A stretch of 64,000 bases of DNA from an uncultured Lachnospiraceae bacterium (GCA_910579805.1 CAJTWM010000003.1:1-64000); one strand, 5' to 3'. Counted from the stretch's first letter, positions 25,955 to 35,816 are shown. A program made the numbers and translations. The notes: generated by a model from the sequence alone, not told the origin.

Positions 25955-27295
25955 TTATCCGTTCCTTCCGCTTCGCTCAAGTACTTTCATGATTTCATCT
26001 GCCACGGCTTTTGCCAATAGTGGCGGCACCGCGTTACCGACTTGCGAATACTGCGGCACCTCTACGCGCCTCCTTAATCCTCCCGTTGTCCTTTTACCTA
26101 AAAATTCAAAACTGTCGTCGAAGGACTGTATTCTTGCTAATTCTCTCACCGTAAATGTCCTTGGCTCAAACGGTGAAATATAATCGTCAGCAATAGTCAT
26201 TACGGTAGCTGACGGTTTCGTTCTATCCAGCCGTGTTCTGATATTCTTCTTTGTAAGCAGAATATCCACGTCTTCTTTACTAATATTACCGTTGTTAAAC
26301 AACTCAACGACTTCCTGACCACTCATTCTCATTTTATCACTGCAATGCGCAATCAGCGCCGGTAAACCGGCTATATCGATTCCCTCTGTCATAACACGGT
26401 TTCTCAGGCTTGCGCCGTCTTCTCCTTCTCTGAACAGGGCAAATCTCTCTGCTATGATCTGTTGATGCGTTGAAATCTCATTATTATATATCGCTCCGTT
26501 ACTATGAATCCTGTTACCGTTAATATCAGGCGTACGCCCTTCTTTTGAAGCTATTTGGAATGCCGTATCCTGTATATGTACTTGGTTTCGTATATTACTG
26601 TCCCGTATCAGGTCGCTGATTGCATCCGTAATGGTCAATACATTTTCATCATCATATATTGCCTTAGGATATACCGGCGCAGCCACATCGTTCCTATAAG
26701 CCATAAATATGACCCGGTTCCTTCTTTGCGGCACGCCGTAATGCGACGCATTCAAAATCTTTGGTTCAAGCGTCCGATATCCGATAAGCTCAAACTCTTT
26801 CCGGAGTATCGTCGGCGTCAGTTCTCCGTCATCATAACGCTGTCCCGTCACCCCTACAAATCCATAAAATTTTGTATCGGTAAATCCGGTTACATTTTCC
26901 AAAACGACATATTTAGGCCGGATCTCACTAATAACCCTTAAATACTCCCGAAATAACATATTTCTCGGATCATTAGGGTCTCTCCTTCCAGCCCTGCTGA
27001 AACCCTGACAAGGCGGTCCGCCAAATATGGCGTCTATTTCCGGCATCTCCTGCCCTTGAAAAATTTCTAAGTTCCGTATTGATTCCTGTATCATAAAACC
27101 ATTCAGTTCCCTTATATCCCCTCTATGAAAATAAGTATTTATCCCCTGATGTAACCCCAGTTGTTCATGTCTGTTCATATATGTCCGCTGAACATCAGAA
27201 TTTATATCATTAGAAAAAAGTATATGAAACCCTGCCTGAATAAGGCCTTCGCTCATTCCGCCTGCACCGCAAAACAAATCGATTGCATATGCCAT
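25955..27295 (-). CDS. DNA (cytosine-5) methyltransferase
   Basis: The 446-residue protein starts MAYAIDLFCGAGGMSEGLIQ (motif I, AdoMet binding), chosen because AGGAGG lies eight bases before this ATG. Motif IV is GGPPCQGFSRAG with the catalytic cysteine, motif VI is LENVTGF, motif VIII QRRNRVIF, and motifs IX and X are RTKPSATVMTI and QVGNAVPPLLAKAV. The segment between motifs VIII and IX (about residues 235-380) is the target recognition domain. It protects the host from the adjacent EcoRII-like nuclease. No Vsr mismatch repair gene is nearby. Confidence 0.95.
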   Translation of the reverse strand: MAYAIDLFCGAGGMSEGLIQAGFHILFSNDINSDVQRTYMNRHEQLGLHQGINTYFHRGDIRELNGFMIQESIRNLEIFQGQEMPEIDAIFGGPPCQGFSRAGRRDPNDPRNMLFREYLRVISEIRPKYVVLENVTGFTDTKFYGFVGVTGQRYDDGELTPTILRKEFELIGYRTLEPKILNASHYGVPQRRNRVIFMAYRNDVAAPVYPKAIYDDENVLTITDAISDLIRDSNIRNQVHIQDTAFQIASKEGRTPDINGNRIHSNGAIYNNEISTHQQIIAERFALFREGEDGASLRNRVMTEGIDIAGLPALIAHCSDKMRMSGQEVVELFNNGNISKEDVDILLTKKNIRTRLDRTKPSATVMTIADDYISPFEPRTFTVRELARIQSFDDSFEFLGKRTTGGLRRRVEVPQYSQVGNAVPPLLAKAVADEIMKVLERSGRNG

Positions 27296-27686
27296 TTTCA
27301 TATCCTCCTTTTCCGGTCTATCCTTTGTTTTATTCGTAAAACTTTTTGCTAATTTTATTATGGAACATATGTTCTTCACTGTCAATAAAATACTTTTGCC
27401 ATATTTCATTGCTATTTACTATCATAAAGAAGAATCGGTAAATTGGAAAGCAAAAATTCAACATTTTAACATAATTTTGATGATAGTTGCCCAAAAGCAA
27501 TATGGCCAACACATAAATGCCCCTTTTCGCATATTGCCTTATCTTCATTATAATGCTATAATTTCAATTGTCTTATGAAAATGGAGGGAAAACGTGCGGA
27601 AATTCAATTTTTCACACAGCTAATTTGTGCCGGCATTTTAATGTCTATGCCCGAAAGTCCCGGGCTGAGCAAGAATGGAGATTAAT
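27296..27686. other. Intergenic region between the methyltransferase and small membrane gene
   Basis: This 390-base gap is AT-rich and separates divergent genes, so it must hold two promoters. TATAATGCTATAAT at about 27550-27563 is a promoter-like stretch. Its right end is a hairpin-SD leader (see next entry). A 36-codon ORF (27575-27685, MKMEGKRAEIQFF to SKNGD) overlaps the leader and ends one base before the next ATG; it lacks a clear SD and I do not call it. Confidence 0.5.
27630..27686 (+). promoter_or_regulatory. Hairpin-SD leader before the small membrane protein gene
   Basis: ATTTTAATGTCTATG is followed by hairpin GCCCG/CGGGC with a seven-base loop (27649-27665), then TGAGCAAGAATGGAGATTAAT and the ATG. 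The luxS leader has the same elements at the same spacing with a different but still paired stem. Confidence 0.6.
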
Positions 27687-28160
27687 ATGAGAAAAGATAA
27701 CTTTGGAATTTGTTTCAGTTTCTATGCAGTGCTTGGTTTTGTACTCGCTTTATTAGGACATACTACTTTAGCGCTGTTATTACTCGGTTTTGTAATTGTA
27801 GTACATAAGGATCAATGGCTTACCATGCAGGTTATGCAGGCGTTTTTCTTATCTATCATTTCGGGCATTGTTTCTACTATTATTGGTATCATCAGTCCGA
27901 TCTACAAGATCCCGATCTTAGGCGCTCTTGTCGCAACATGCTTCGGAATCGTAACTTCAGTTATTTCCCTGATCATCCTTATTATGGCTATCGTTGGTAT
28001 TTCTAAGGCAGCAAAAGAACAGGATGCAAATCTTCCTTTAGTGAAAACTTTTGCGGAAAAAGCGTTCGGACTTATCAAAAACGTAACTTATACACAGAAC
28101 ACACCTACTCAAAATCCACAAAATCAGGATCAAAATAACTTTACCAATACGCAAAATTAA
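27687..28160 (+). CDS. Small four-helix membrane protein (DUF4870-like)
   Basis: The 157-residue protein starts MRKDNFGICFSFYAVLGFVL; AATGGAG seven bases upstream decides this start over one four codons earlier. Hydrophobic segments lie at about 10-45 (two helices separated by a short turn), 52-80 and 85-115. The C-terminal 40 residues are soluble and Asn/Gln/Thr-rich. The segment layout matches small DUF4870-type proteins. A bidirectional terminator follows. No partner gene is adjacent, so the role is unknown. Confidence 0.65.
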   Translation: MRKDNFGICFSFYAVLGFVLALLGHTTLALLLLGFVIVVHKDQWLTMQVMQAFFLSIISGIVSTIIGIISPIYKIPILGALVATCFGIVTSVISLIILIMAIVGISKAAKEQDANLPLVKTFAEKAFGLIKNVTYTQNTPTQNPQNQDQNNFTNTQN

Positions 28161-28188
28161 TACAAATCACATATTTTCAATAAGACGG

Positions 28189-28233
28189 CAAAAAGAGGTT
28201 TCGCAGGGATGTCCGTGCGCCGCCTCTTTTTTG
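28189..28233. terminator. Bidirectional terminator between convergent genes
   Basis: AAAAAGAGG and CCTCTTTTTT, with an inner CGCA/TGCG pairing, form a hairpin flanked by A and T runs. It serves the small membrane gene on the plus strand and the TetR gene on the minus strand. Confidence 0.85.
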
Positions 28234-28248
28234 TTGCCTATGATGTTA

Positions 28249-28887
28249 TCATTCGTTCAAGCTGCCTGCCAGCTCTCTTTTCAGGCTTTTACAGATTAGC
28301 TCCTTCATCTTTTCCCTGCCGCATTCTTCCGTTTCCCATTCACCCGCAAGATATACCGCAAATCCGATCATTTTAGACAATACTTCCATATGAATATATT
28401 CTTCAGGCAGTTCTGTATTGATCTCTCCGGTCCGCCTTCCAATTTCCACCATCCGTTGGATACAATCGTTGGCAAGGTAAACGCCGCTGCCTCTCTTTTC
28501 CTTTATCTGCTGCTGCAGTTTTTCACTGATCGGGCCGTTATCGCTCATGATATGCACATATCTAAGAAAACAATCCCTCTGCCTGATCTTTTCCGCCATA
28601 GAAGAAAGCACATAATGGACGCTCTCCTCAAAACTTTCTTTTTGAGCGATCTGCTGCCCGAGCTGGCTGTACATCTCATCCATCTGATAGAGCAGTGCGC
28701 TGCTGATCAGTTCTTCTTTATTAGGGAAATATTCATAAGCCGTCCCTTTTCCAATACCGGCGCGCTGTGTGATCTCGGATACTTTGATCCTGTTAATGTC
28801 GGCGCCTTCCTCGATCAATTCCCTTACCGCCTTATACATCACTTTTATTTTTTCGGGCAGTTTTTTCTCTCCCGTCTGTGATCCCAT
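28249..28887 (-). CDS. TetR-family transcriptional regulator
   Basis: From MGSQTGEKKLPEKIKVMYKA the protein has 212 residues. The helix-turn-helix is IKVSEITQRAGIGKGTAYEYFPNKEELI (about residues 33-60), with the typical GKGTAYEYF recognition helix. The C-terminal ligand domain is alpha-helical and not assignable. GAAGGAGAT precedes the chosen ATG, whereas the upstream in-frame ATG has none. It lies directly after the RND gene on the same strand and probably represses the operon through the palindrome at 33258-33273. Multidrug or amphiphile sensing is likely by family. Confidence 0.9.
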   Translation of the reverse strand: MGSQTGEKKLPEKIKVMYKAVRELIEEGADINRIKVSEITQRAGIGKGTAYEYFPNKEELISSALLYQMDEMYSQLGQQIAQKESFEESVHYVLSSMAEKIRQRDCFLRYVHIMSDNGPISEKLQQQIKEKRGSGVYLANDCIQRMVEIGRRTGEINTELPEEYIHMEVLSKMIGFAVYLAGEWETEECGREKMKELICKSLKRELAGSLNE

Positions 28888-28989
28888 ATCTCCTTCAACC
28901 TTCCTGTCATACCCGCCCGCGGTATAAGTTCCTATATGCCGCAAGCAAAAACCATAATCCGACCTATCGCCAATCATCATCCTGACTGT

Positions 28990-31900
28990 TTAAACTGCTC
29001 CGTCGCTTTTCTTGTCAATTTTCGACGGATCGGAAACCTTCTGCCGTTTCTCCCTCTGGAACATATCATAAATACATGGCACTACTACCAGCGTAAGCAG
29101 CGTACCGTAAACCAGTCCGCCGACTGTTACAATTGCCATAGGCTTTGACATATCCGCGCCCATATCATGGCTGAACACCATGGTGGACAAGGCAAGAATG
29201 GTTGTCAGCGCTGTCATAAGCACCGGACGCAGTCTTGTGATCCCCGCCTCAACCAGCGCCTCTTTCTTATTCATTCCCCTCTCCCTAAGCTGGTTCGTAT
29301 AATCTACCAAAACAATACCGTTATTTACAATGATACCCGACAACATAACAAAACCGATCAAAGCAATAACGCTCACTTCACTGCCGGTAAAATACAATCC
29401 TAAAAATCCTCCCGTAAACGCAAGGGGAATCGTAAACATAATGATAAACGGCGATAAAAGGGACTGGAACTGTGCGACCATGATCAGGTACATAAAGATG
29501 ATCGCCAATAAAAGCATCAGCAAAACCTGTTCCATAGCGTCATTAATGGTTTCGTTCTCACCGCTCATGACCAGTTCATATCCTTCCGGCACTTCATACT
29601 GATCCAGTTTTTTCTGCAATTCCTGAGACACCAGCCCTACATTATAACCGTCCGCAATAGCGGCGGATACTTCTATGTACCGGTTCTGACTGCTCCTGCG
29701 TATGGAAGTAGGCGATTCTTTTACTTCAAAATCCACAATATCTTTTAACGGCACTTCTTCCTTTGTCCCGTCCTGCTTTGTTACCTCAATATTTAATTCT
29801 TTTACCGTCTCTCTCGTCAGTGCAATGTCTCCTGCATGTTTTACATAAACGTCATATTCGTCCGCCTTGGTTTCCAATGTGGTCGTACTCGCTGCGTCCG
29901 CCAGTTTAGCCGCGATCTGCTGAAAGACCTGCGCCACTGTCAGCCCATGTTCCATCGCTTTATCTCTGTTTACCAAGATCCTAAGTTCCTCCGCCGCGTC
30001 TTCCAATCCGTCCGAAACTTCGGCAGTTCCCTCCACACTGTCTACAATCGCCGCAACTTCCTGTGCAATCTGCTGCAAGACATCCATATTCTGTCCCCGT
30101 ATCTGAATGGAAATACCGCTGCCTCCAAGTGCGCTCATATCCATGGAAGAAGTATCCACCGTAATCTCCGCATTTTCTACATCCGCAGTCAGTTCCATAA
30201 TTTTTTCTGCGATCTCGTCTCCTGACAGCTCCTTATCCTCTTTTAAAGTAATATAAAGCTGCGTTGCATTTGTGGCGGAATTTCCGCCGCCGAACAGCAT
30301 GGACATAGTAGAGCCGCTTACCATTGCTCCTACGTCCTCCACATCTTCTATCGTACCGACCCTTTCCACCACTTGATCGGTCACTGCTCCTGTCTCCACA
30401 AGCGGCGTGTCCTCCGGCATCGTAACGTTTACCGTGATCTGTGTGCTTTCCATTGACGGCATAAACGCCGTTCCCCGGGAAACGGCTGCCGCCCCGCTGA
30501 CAATCAAAAGTACCAAAACCACAAGTAAAACGATCGCCTTAAACCGAAGCGCAAGACGGAGCATTTTTTCGTAAACCTTAAGTACGCCGCCCAAAAAACG
30601 GCTTTCTTTTTGTTCTTTCACCTTTGTCATCACGCCTGCCGCCATAGCGGGGACTACGGTAAGAGCAATGGCCAGACTGGAAAGCAGGGAATACGCGATG
30701 GTAAGACCCATATCCACGAAAAGCTGCCTTGTAATACCCTCCGTAAAAACGATAGGCGCAAATACACAGACTGTCGTCAGGGTAGAAGCCATGATAGCCC
30801 CCGCTACCTCTTTGGCTCCCTCGATCGCCGCCTCCCGTTTATCCATTCCTTCATTTCTCATACGGTAAATATTTTCAATTACGACGATGGAATTATCCAC
30901 CAGCATTCCCACTCCCAGCGCAAGACCGGAAAGCGAAATCACGTTCAAAGTGATACCGCTGAAATACATACATACCACCGCCGCCACCAGACTGATCGGA
31001 ATCGAGCAGGCGATTACAAAAGTAGGCCTTAGGTCCCTTAAAAACAAAATCAAAATAATGATCGCCAGTAATGCGCCTACGATCACATTATTGAAAATGG
31101 AATCCATGACCATTTCAATATAAATCCCCTGATCGGATAAAGGTACGATGGACAGTCCTTCTTCCTCTTCCATCATAGATGCAAATTTATTTTTTAATTT
31201 TTTTGAAACGTCTCCGGTAGAATAACCGGTCTGCTTCTGTACCGTGATCAATATTCCGGGATTGCCGTTAATATTAGTGTAAATATCCGCAGAATTATCG
31301 GTCATAAATACATCAGCCACATCCCCGAGCGTAATCACATCCACTCCGTCCATATTAGGATTTAAGATCGGCATCGCCGCCAGCGCTTCTACAGTCTGGG
31401 GTTTTTCTCCCACACGGACAAGGTAAGCGATTCCTTCCTCTGTCACATAACCTGCGGGCATGGAAAAGTTCTGTGCCGTCAATAAAGATTTTACGGTATC
31501 AACCGTAAGAATCCCCGACATATCCGCATTTTTGTAAGCGTCTTCCTTGGCTTCCGCAAGCTGCTCTTCTCCCTCCTCAAGCTGCTCCAGCGCCTCGTCC
31601 AACTGGCCGTATCCGCTGTCGATCTGCTCCTGTCCTGCGTCGATCTGCGCCTCGCCGGCTTCAAGCTGTGTCTCCGCACTTGTCATCTGCAGATTCCCCA
31701 GATCGATCTTTGTCTGGGCATTGGCAAACTCCGTTGCGGCCGTCAGATTTCCTTTATAAAGTTCTGTCAGCCCACTGTCTACCTTCTCTAAATTTTCGTT
31801 GATCGTCGTCAGCGCATTTCTAAGAGAATCCAAACTCTCCCTTGTGGTCTTCAGACTGTTTTCCAACTGCTCCTTGAGCAATTCCAATGCTGCTTTGTTA

Positions 31901-33204
31901 GAAGCCATGTCCCCGTCGGCGCCTATCGCGTCGAGGATCTGCTGCCTCTGTTCCTGTAAAACGGTAAGCTGGGTGTTTAATGTACTCTCCGTATTTTTCA
32001 GTATAGCGATCACTTCGCTGATCGGCGTATTGTCATCTATCGTCCCGCCAAGCGCCGCTATAAACTGTATAACCTGCTCTTTTAGCGCAGCGTCGGGTAT
32101 GGCTCCTACGGTGCCTCCCGGAGCGGCCGCCTCAATTGCCTCCAAACCTTGGATCAAGACCGTAATCGTTGCCAGTGTACCGTTGATTTCCGCAATCTGG
32201 GTCTCAATCGTCTGCAGCGCTTCTCCCGCTTGATTTAATTTTTTAAGGTTACTCTTTACTTCCGCTAATTTTTCCTCCAGTTCCTTTTGCAATGCCTCAA
32301 GAGCGGTGATCTGTGTCATAGCGTTTACTTTTGCCGCCTCCAGATCCGTCTTCGCCGTCAAAAGCTCGGTTTCCATTGCTGCAAGCTTTGCTGTCATATC
32401 CTGTTTTTGTTTATTCAATTCTGCCTGTCCGTCCGCAAGCTTTTGTTTGCCTTCTTCCAGCTCTCCCCGCCCGTCCACGATCTCTTGTCTGGAATCATTC
32501 AATTTTTTCTGCGCATCCGCAAGCTCGCTTTTTCCGTCTGCGATCTCTTTTCTGGCGTCCTCCAGTTCCTGTTCTTTTTCCGCCATCTCACCGTCAATAT
32601 AACCGAATACCTGTTTATTGATCTCATCTATTTTTTCCTGTCTGATAATTACGTTGACAGTTTCTTCCAAAAGCCCTGTGGCATTTGCCGAAGCCACGCC
32701 TTCAATGCTTTCCAGACCGGGAATGACGGAACTTTCCACAAGGTCGCTGACCTGCGCATCGTCCGCTCCCTCTTTCCCGATTGCGGCAACCATGATTGGA
32801 AGCATATCGGGATTCAGCTTCATGATGATTGGGTTTCCTACGCTGTCGCTCCAATAACTTTTGATCTGATCCAGATTCTCCCTGATTTCGAGGGAAACAG
32901 TATTCATATCCGCACTTTGGGCAAATTCCAAAATCACCATGGAATAATTTTCACTGGATACGGAACTAATGCTTTCTATATTACTGACAGTCGCCATGGA
33001 TGACTCCACCGGCTTTGTTACTACCATTTCCACCGTTTCCGGACTGGCTCCCGGATAAGTAGTCATAACAATAACATAAGGGAGGGTAATGTTCGGGAAC
33101 AGATCCGTCGTCATTTTCGTAAACGACACAATTCCCAGTACAATGACCATTACCACTCCCACCAATACGGTATAAGGCTTCTTCACACTGAATTTTGATA
33201 ACAT
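28990..33204 (-). CDS. RND-family efflux transporter with long coiled-coil insert
   Basis: The 1404-residue protein has the AcrB/HAE1 plan: helix 1 at about 13-30, two large extracytoplasmic loops and two six-helix halves (VGMLVDNSIVVIENIYRMRN and SGIIVNNGIVLVDYTNQLRE are the duplicated TM4 motifs). Unusually, the first loop has an insert of about 350 residues (203-556) made of heptads such as EDARKEIADGKSELADAQKK and ending in IDAGQEQIDSGYGQLDEALE. Normal AcrB proteins are about 1040 residues. The insert resembles YhgE/Pip-type coiled coils and may bridge the thick cell wall in place of a membrane fusion protein. SD AAAGGGGAAG precedes the ATG. Confidence 0.9.
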   Translation of the reverse strand: MLSKFSVKKPYTVLVGVVMVIVLGIVSFTKMTTDLFPNITLPYVIVMTTYPGASPETVEMVVTKPVESSMATVSNIESISSVSSENYSMVILEFAQSADMNTVSLEIRENLDQIKSYWSDSVGNPIIMKLNPDMLPIMVAAIGKEGADDAQVSDLVESSVIPGLESIEGVASANATGLLEETVNVIIRQEKIDEINKQVFGYIDGEMAEKEQELEDARKEIADGKSELADAQKKLNDSRQEIVDGRGELEEGKQKLADGQAELNKQKQDMTAKLAAMETELLTAKTDLEAAKVNAMTQITALEALQKELEEKLAEVKSNLKKLNQAGEALQTIETQIAEINGTLATITVLIQGLEAIEAAAPGGTVGAIPDAALKEQVIQFIAALGGTIDDNTPISEVIAILKNTESTLNTQLTVLQEQRQQILDAIGADGDMASNKAALELLKEQLENSLKTTRESLDSLRNALTTINENLEKVDSGLTELYKGNLTAATEFANAQTKIDLGNLQMTSAETQLEAGEAQIDAGQEQIDSGYGQLDEALEQLEEGEEQLAEAKEDAYKNADMSGILTVDTVKSLLTAQNFSMPAGYVTEEGIAYLVRVGEKPQTVEALAAMPILNPNMDGVDVITLGDVADVFMTDNSADIYTNINGNPGILITVQKQTGYSTGDVSKKLKNKFASMMEEEEGLSIVPLSDQGIYIEMVMDSIFNNVIVGALLAIIILILFLRDLRPTFVIACSIPISLVAAVVCMYFSGITLNVISLSGLALGVGMLVDNSIVVIENIYRMRNEGMDKREAAIEGAKEVAGAIMASTLTTVCVFAPIVFTEGITRQLFVDMGLTIAYSLLSSLAIALTVVPAMAAGVMTKVKEQKESRFLGGVLKVYEKMLRLALRFKAIVLLVVLVLLIVSGAAAVSRGTAFMPSMESTQITVNVTMPEDTPLVETGAVTDQVVERVGTIEDVEDVGAMVSGSTMSMLFGGGNSATNATQLYITLKEDKELSGDEIAEKIMELTADVENAEITVDTSSMDMSALGGSGISIQIRGQNMDVLQQIAQEVAAIVDSVEGTAEVSDGLEDAAEELRILVNRDKAMEHGLTVAQVFQQIAAKLADAASTTTLETKADEYDVYVKHAGDIALTRETVKELNIEVTKQDGTKEEVPLKDIVDFEVKESPTSIRRSSQNRYIEVSAAIADGYNVGLVSQELQKKLDQYEVPEGYELVMSGENETINDAMEQVLLMLLLAIIFMYLIMVAQFQSLLSPFIIMFTIPLAFTGGFLGLYFTGSEVSVIALIGFVMLSGIIVNNGIVLVDYTNQLRERGMNKKEALVEAGITRLRPVLMTALTTILALSTMVFSHDMGADMSKPMAIVTVGGLVYGTLLTLVVVPCIYDMFQREKRQKVSDPSKIDKKSDGAV

Positions 33205-33257
33205 GGCTTCCCCTTTTCAATCCTTTCTTACCTCTGCCTGATGATACTGCTTTTATA

Positions 33258-33273
33258 CCGACCGACTGGTCGG
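33258..33273. promoter_or_regulatory. Probable TetR operator in the RND pump promoter
   Basis: CCGACC and GGTCGG are perfect inverted half sites separated by GACT, 54 bases before the RND start codon. On the minus strand a TATAAA box follows the palindrome directly, so the operator would cover the promoter spacer. The half-site sequence resembles GACCGAC-type TetR operators. Confidence 0.7.
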
Positions 33274-33434
33274 ACAATCCGTTTTCATTATAGATTTTCG
33301 TCCTTGTGAAGTCAATGTCTATCAAAAAAATTTATAATTATAAAATTTCCATTAACAGTCCTCATTTATTATTTGTGCTATTTATGAGGCTGACGCTGTA
33401 AGCGGCATGACAGGAAGTGTGTTTGAAAAATGCT

Positions 33435-35816
33435 TTAATAGATCCCTTCCCCTATCCATTCTTTTAATTCTATCAATTCATATCCGCCCTCCTCCGGCGC
33501 CGGTATAAAAGTATGGGATGAATGCGGTACTGTCGTATCAGAAAGGTCATTGTCCACAGTACTGCCATCCTGAAATGGTTCGTATGCCGCACCCGGCCCT
33601 GTCCGCAGTATACCGTTCTGTGTACTTAAAAGCAGATAGCTATGTTCCAAATACACGGAAAGGGATCGGTACCACTGTTCAAAATTCTCCTCTTTATATG
33701 TTTCCGCTTCATACATAAATCTTGCGCCGTTATAAGGAACCGGTTTCCCTTCCGCATCCAACCGGAACGCATGATAAGCCAGCGTACCATATCCGTCCCT
33801 GATATCGATCCTTAATGTGAGCAAAAAGGTTTCTCCGTCCTTTCCTCCCACATAAACGTTGTTCCATCCGTCGCGGTCCGTATGGGCTTCTTCGATCCAC
33901 AAGATTTCCTTTGGTTCTCCGTCTGCACCCTGCTGTTTCTCAACAATCACATATCCTCTTTCTCCGTCTTCCATATTCCCTTTATATATCTTGATCTTCT
34001 CCATCCCTTCCGCATCGGAAACATCTGCCGGATAAGTTCCGGCAAGCTGGAACCCGTCCGTACCATGCAGATCATAATAATCCCTTTGTTCCACAGGCTC
34101 GCTGTAAGTAATACCGAAATAAGTATTGTAAGCAACAATATCCGTAATTAGCTCGTCCTTACAGACCGCCTTACACTCTACCTCCGTAACGCCGTCCCAT
34201 GACATTTTATCTGTAAATCCGTTAAAATCCGTATCATATAATTCCATTTGTCCAAACTCCGGATTAAAATTATACAGATGAAACTCGCAATCCTTTGAAA
34301 ACACAAGCTCTCCGTAATCGGAAGGATTCTCTGCATGATCCCATACTTCTTTTGGCAGTGAAAACAGATCGATCTGCCTCGCACTGCGGGAAATGGAACG
34401 GACATATACCGAAAAAGTATGATTCTGTATCAGCCGTGCAAATTCTTCTGTAAGATCCTTGTCGGTATATTCTTTTGACGCTGCTTTTTCTGCAGATCCT
34501 TCCCCTCCTGTATCTTCTTCCGGCGCCGTCCCGTCCGCAGACGCGGCTCCGCTTGCAAACCCCTCTGCCGCCGGTGCGAACGTATGCTTCACTTCGTTTC
34601 CGTCTTCCGCAATATCTTTAGATCCGTTTGTGATATCAGACTGCCCGTCAGGATCGTAATGCTCCGCCTTTTCCGTACCGCCGCTCCGTCTGGTTCCCTC
34701 CGCTGCCTCCGCTTTTCCCGTAAAAGTACAGAATACCGCTGCTGCCAAAACAATCCCTGTGATGACGGCGACATAAGTAACGGTAACCGGCTTCTTGGCA
34801 AGCAGGGCAATTCTCGTCTTGATTTCTTTTGCATTTGCCGTCATTGTCGTACTGATCGTTAACACATCCTGCGGCGTCTTTTCTCTGACAAGCCTTATCA
34901 GCGTCTCCCCATACGGAATCCTCTCTTCTTCCCCTAACGCCTTTATCGCCGATTCATCGCAGGCAAGTTCACAGTCCTGCTTCTGTGCCGCCGCTGCCAT
35001 CCATACAAGCGGATTGTACCAATTCAACGCGCTGCATAGCAGCCGGACAAAGGCCCAGATATAATCCTTGTGCCTGTAATGAGCCGTTTCATGCGCCAAA
35101 ATGTGGCGCAGCTTTTTTTCATCCGTAGGCACGTCTATCGGCAGATAAATACTCGTACCGTACAGGCACGGCGTTTTTAGGTCTTCCACTAAAAAAATCT
35201 TTGGGGTCTTCCCTTCTTTTCCGTTCCCCTCTGCTTCATATGGAATCCGCACACTGCGCAGCCTCCGGTAAAATCTCATATTATGAAAAAACATCCAAAC
35301 GATCAATAAACACGCATTCATATATAACAAGAACGGAACCGCCTTCAAAAAGCCATTGAAAAAGCCTCCCGTCCCCCCTGATCCACTCCCCATATACCGG
35401 GATTCCTCTTTTCCTGCGAATAGATGGTTCTGAGATCTTTCCGACCGCTCTTCCGCTATAAATTTCTGCGTGACGCCTTCCGTATCCGCTTTTCCGGCAT
35501 CCCTATCGCTTCCAACGGAATCATAAAATATATAAGCGGTCTCCGAATTTGTGTCCGTCCCCGGTATCTTCTCTAAGTTCCTGCCGGCCGGCGCCTCCTG
35601 CGTATCTGTCTTTATTAAATTCATGACAGAAAAAGAACTCCCCCAAAACGGCGCCGGTACAAGTAAAAGCTTGACCGCCACAATCAGCCATATCCCGTAT
35701 TGCAGGCATAAACTGATCTTTCCCCTACATAGTCTCCTTAATATAAGCACCGCCACAATCAATACCGATGATGTGACAAATGTTTCCAACAGCTTTCCTT
35801 CCATATCCGCCACCAT
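33435..35816 (-). CDS. BlaR1/MecR1-like M56 metallopeptidase sensor
   Basis: The 793-residue protein has membrane helices at about 12-30, 38-56, 157-180 and 345-365. The zinc motif is HILAHETAHYRHKDY (H242, E243, H246), preceded by KTPCLYGTSIYLP, typical of M56 peptidases. An acidic linker of about 90 residues follows the last helix, then a C-terminal extracytoplasmic region (about 470-793) without the penicillin-binding SxxK/SxN pattern of BlaR1; I do not recognise its fold. It pairs with the BlaI-type repressor gene just upstream and would inactivate it on signal. The alternative start four codons in cannot be excluded. No beta-lactamase gene is adjacent. Confidence 0.85.
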   Translation of the reverse strand: MVADMEGKLLETFVTSSVLIVAVLILRRLCRGKISLCLQYGIWLIVAVKLLLVPAPFWGSSFSVMNLIKTDTQEAPAGRNLEKIPGTDTNSETAYIFYDSVGSDRDAGKADTEGVTQKFIAEERSERSQNHLFAGKEESRYMGSGSGGTGGFFNGFLKAVPFLLYMNACLLIVWMFFHNMRFYRRLRSVRIPYEAEGNGKEGKTPKIFLVEDLKTPCLYGTSIYLPIDVPTDEKKLRHILAHETAHYRHKDYIWAFVRLLCSALNWYNPLVWMAAAAQKQDCELACDESAIKALGEEERIPYGETLIRLVREKTPQDVLTISTTMTANAKEIKTRIALLAKKPVTVTYVAVITGIVLAAAVFCTFTGKAEAAEGTRRSGGTEKAEHYDPDGQSDITNGSKDIAEDGNEVKHTFAPAAEGFASGAASADGTAPEEDTGGEGSAEKAASKEYTDKDLTEEFARLIQNHTFSVYVRSISRSARQIDLFSLPKEVWDHAENPSDYGELVFSKDCEFHLYNFNPEFGQMELYDTDFNGFTDKMSWDGVTEVECKAVCKDELITDIVAYNTYFGITYSEPVEQRDYYDLHGTDGFQLAGTYPADVSDAEGMEKIKIYKGNMEDGERGYVIVEKQQGADGEPKEILWIEEAHTDRDGWNNVYVGGKDGETFLLTLRIDIRDGYGTLAYHAFRLDAEGKPVPYNGARFMYEAETYKEENFEQWYRSLSVYLEHSYLLLSTQNGILRTGPGAAYEPFQDGSTVDNDLSDTTVPHSSHTFIPAPEEGGYELIELKEWIGEGIY

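Noticed and set aside
27575..27685. 36-codon ORF ending next to the small membrane gene start
   Set aside because: There is no SD before its ATG and its sequence coincides with the hairpin leader; a matching stretch in the luxS leader is interrupted by stops upstream.
32287..33003. 238-codon plus-strand frame within the RND gene
   Set aside because: It is antisense to the well-supported pump gene and its composition mirrors the coiled-coil codons.
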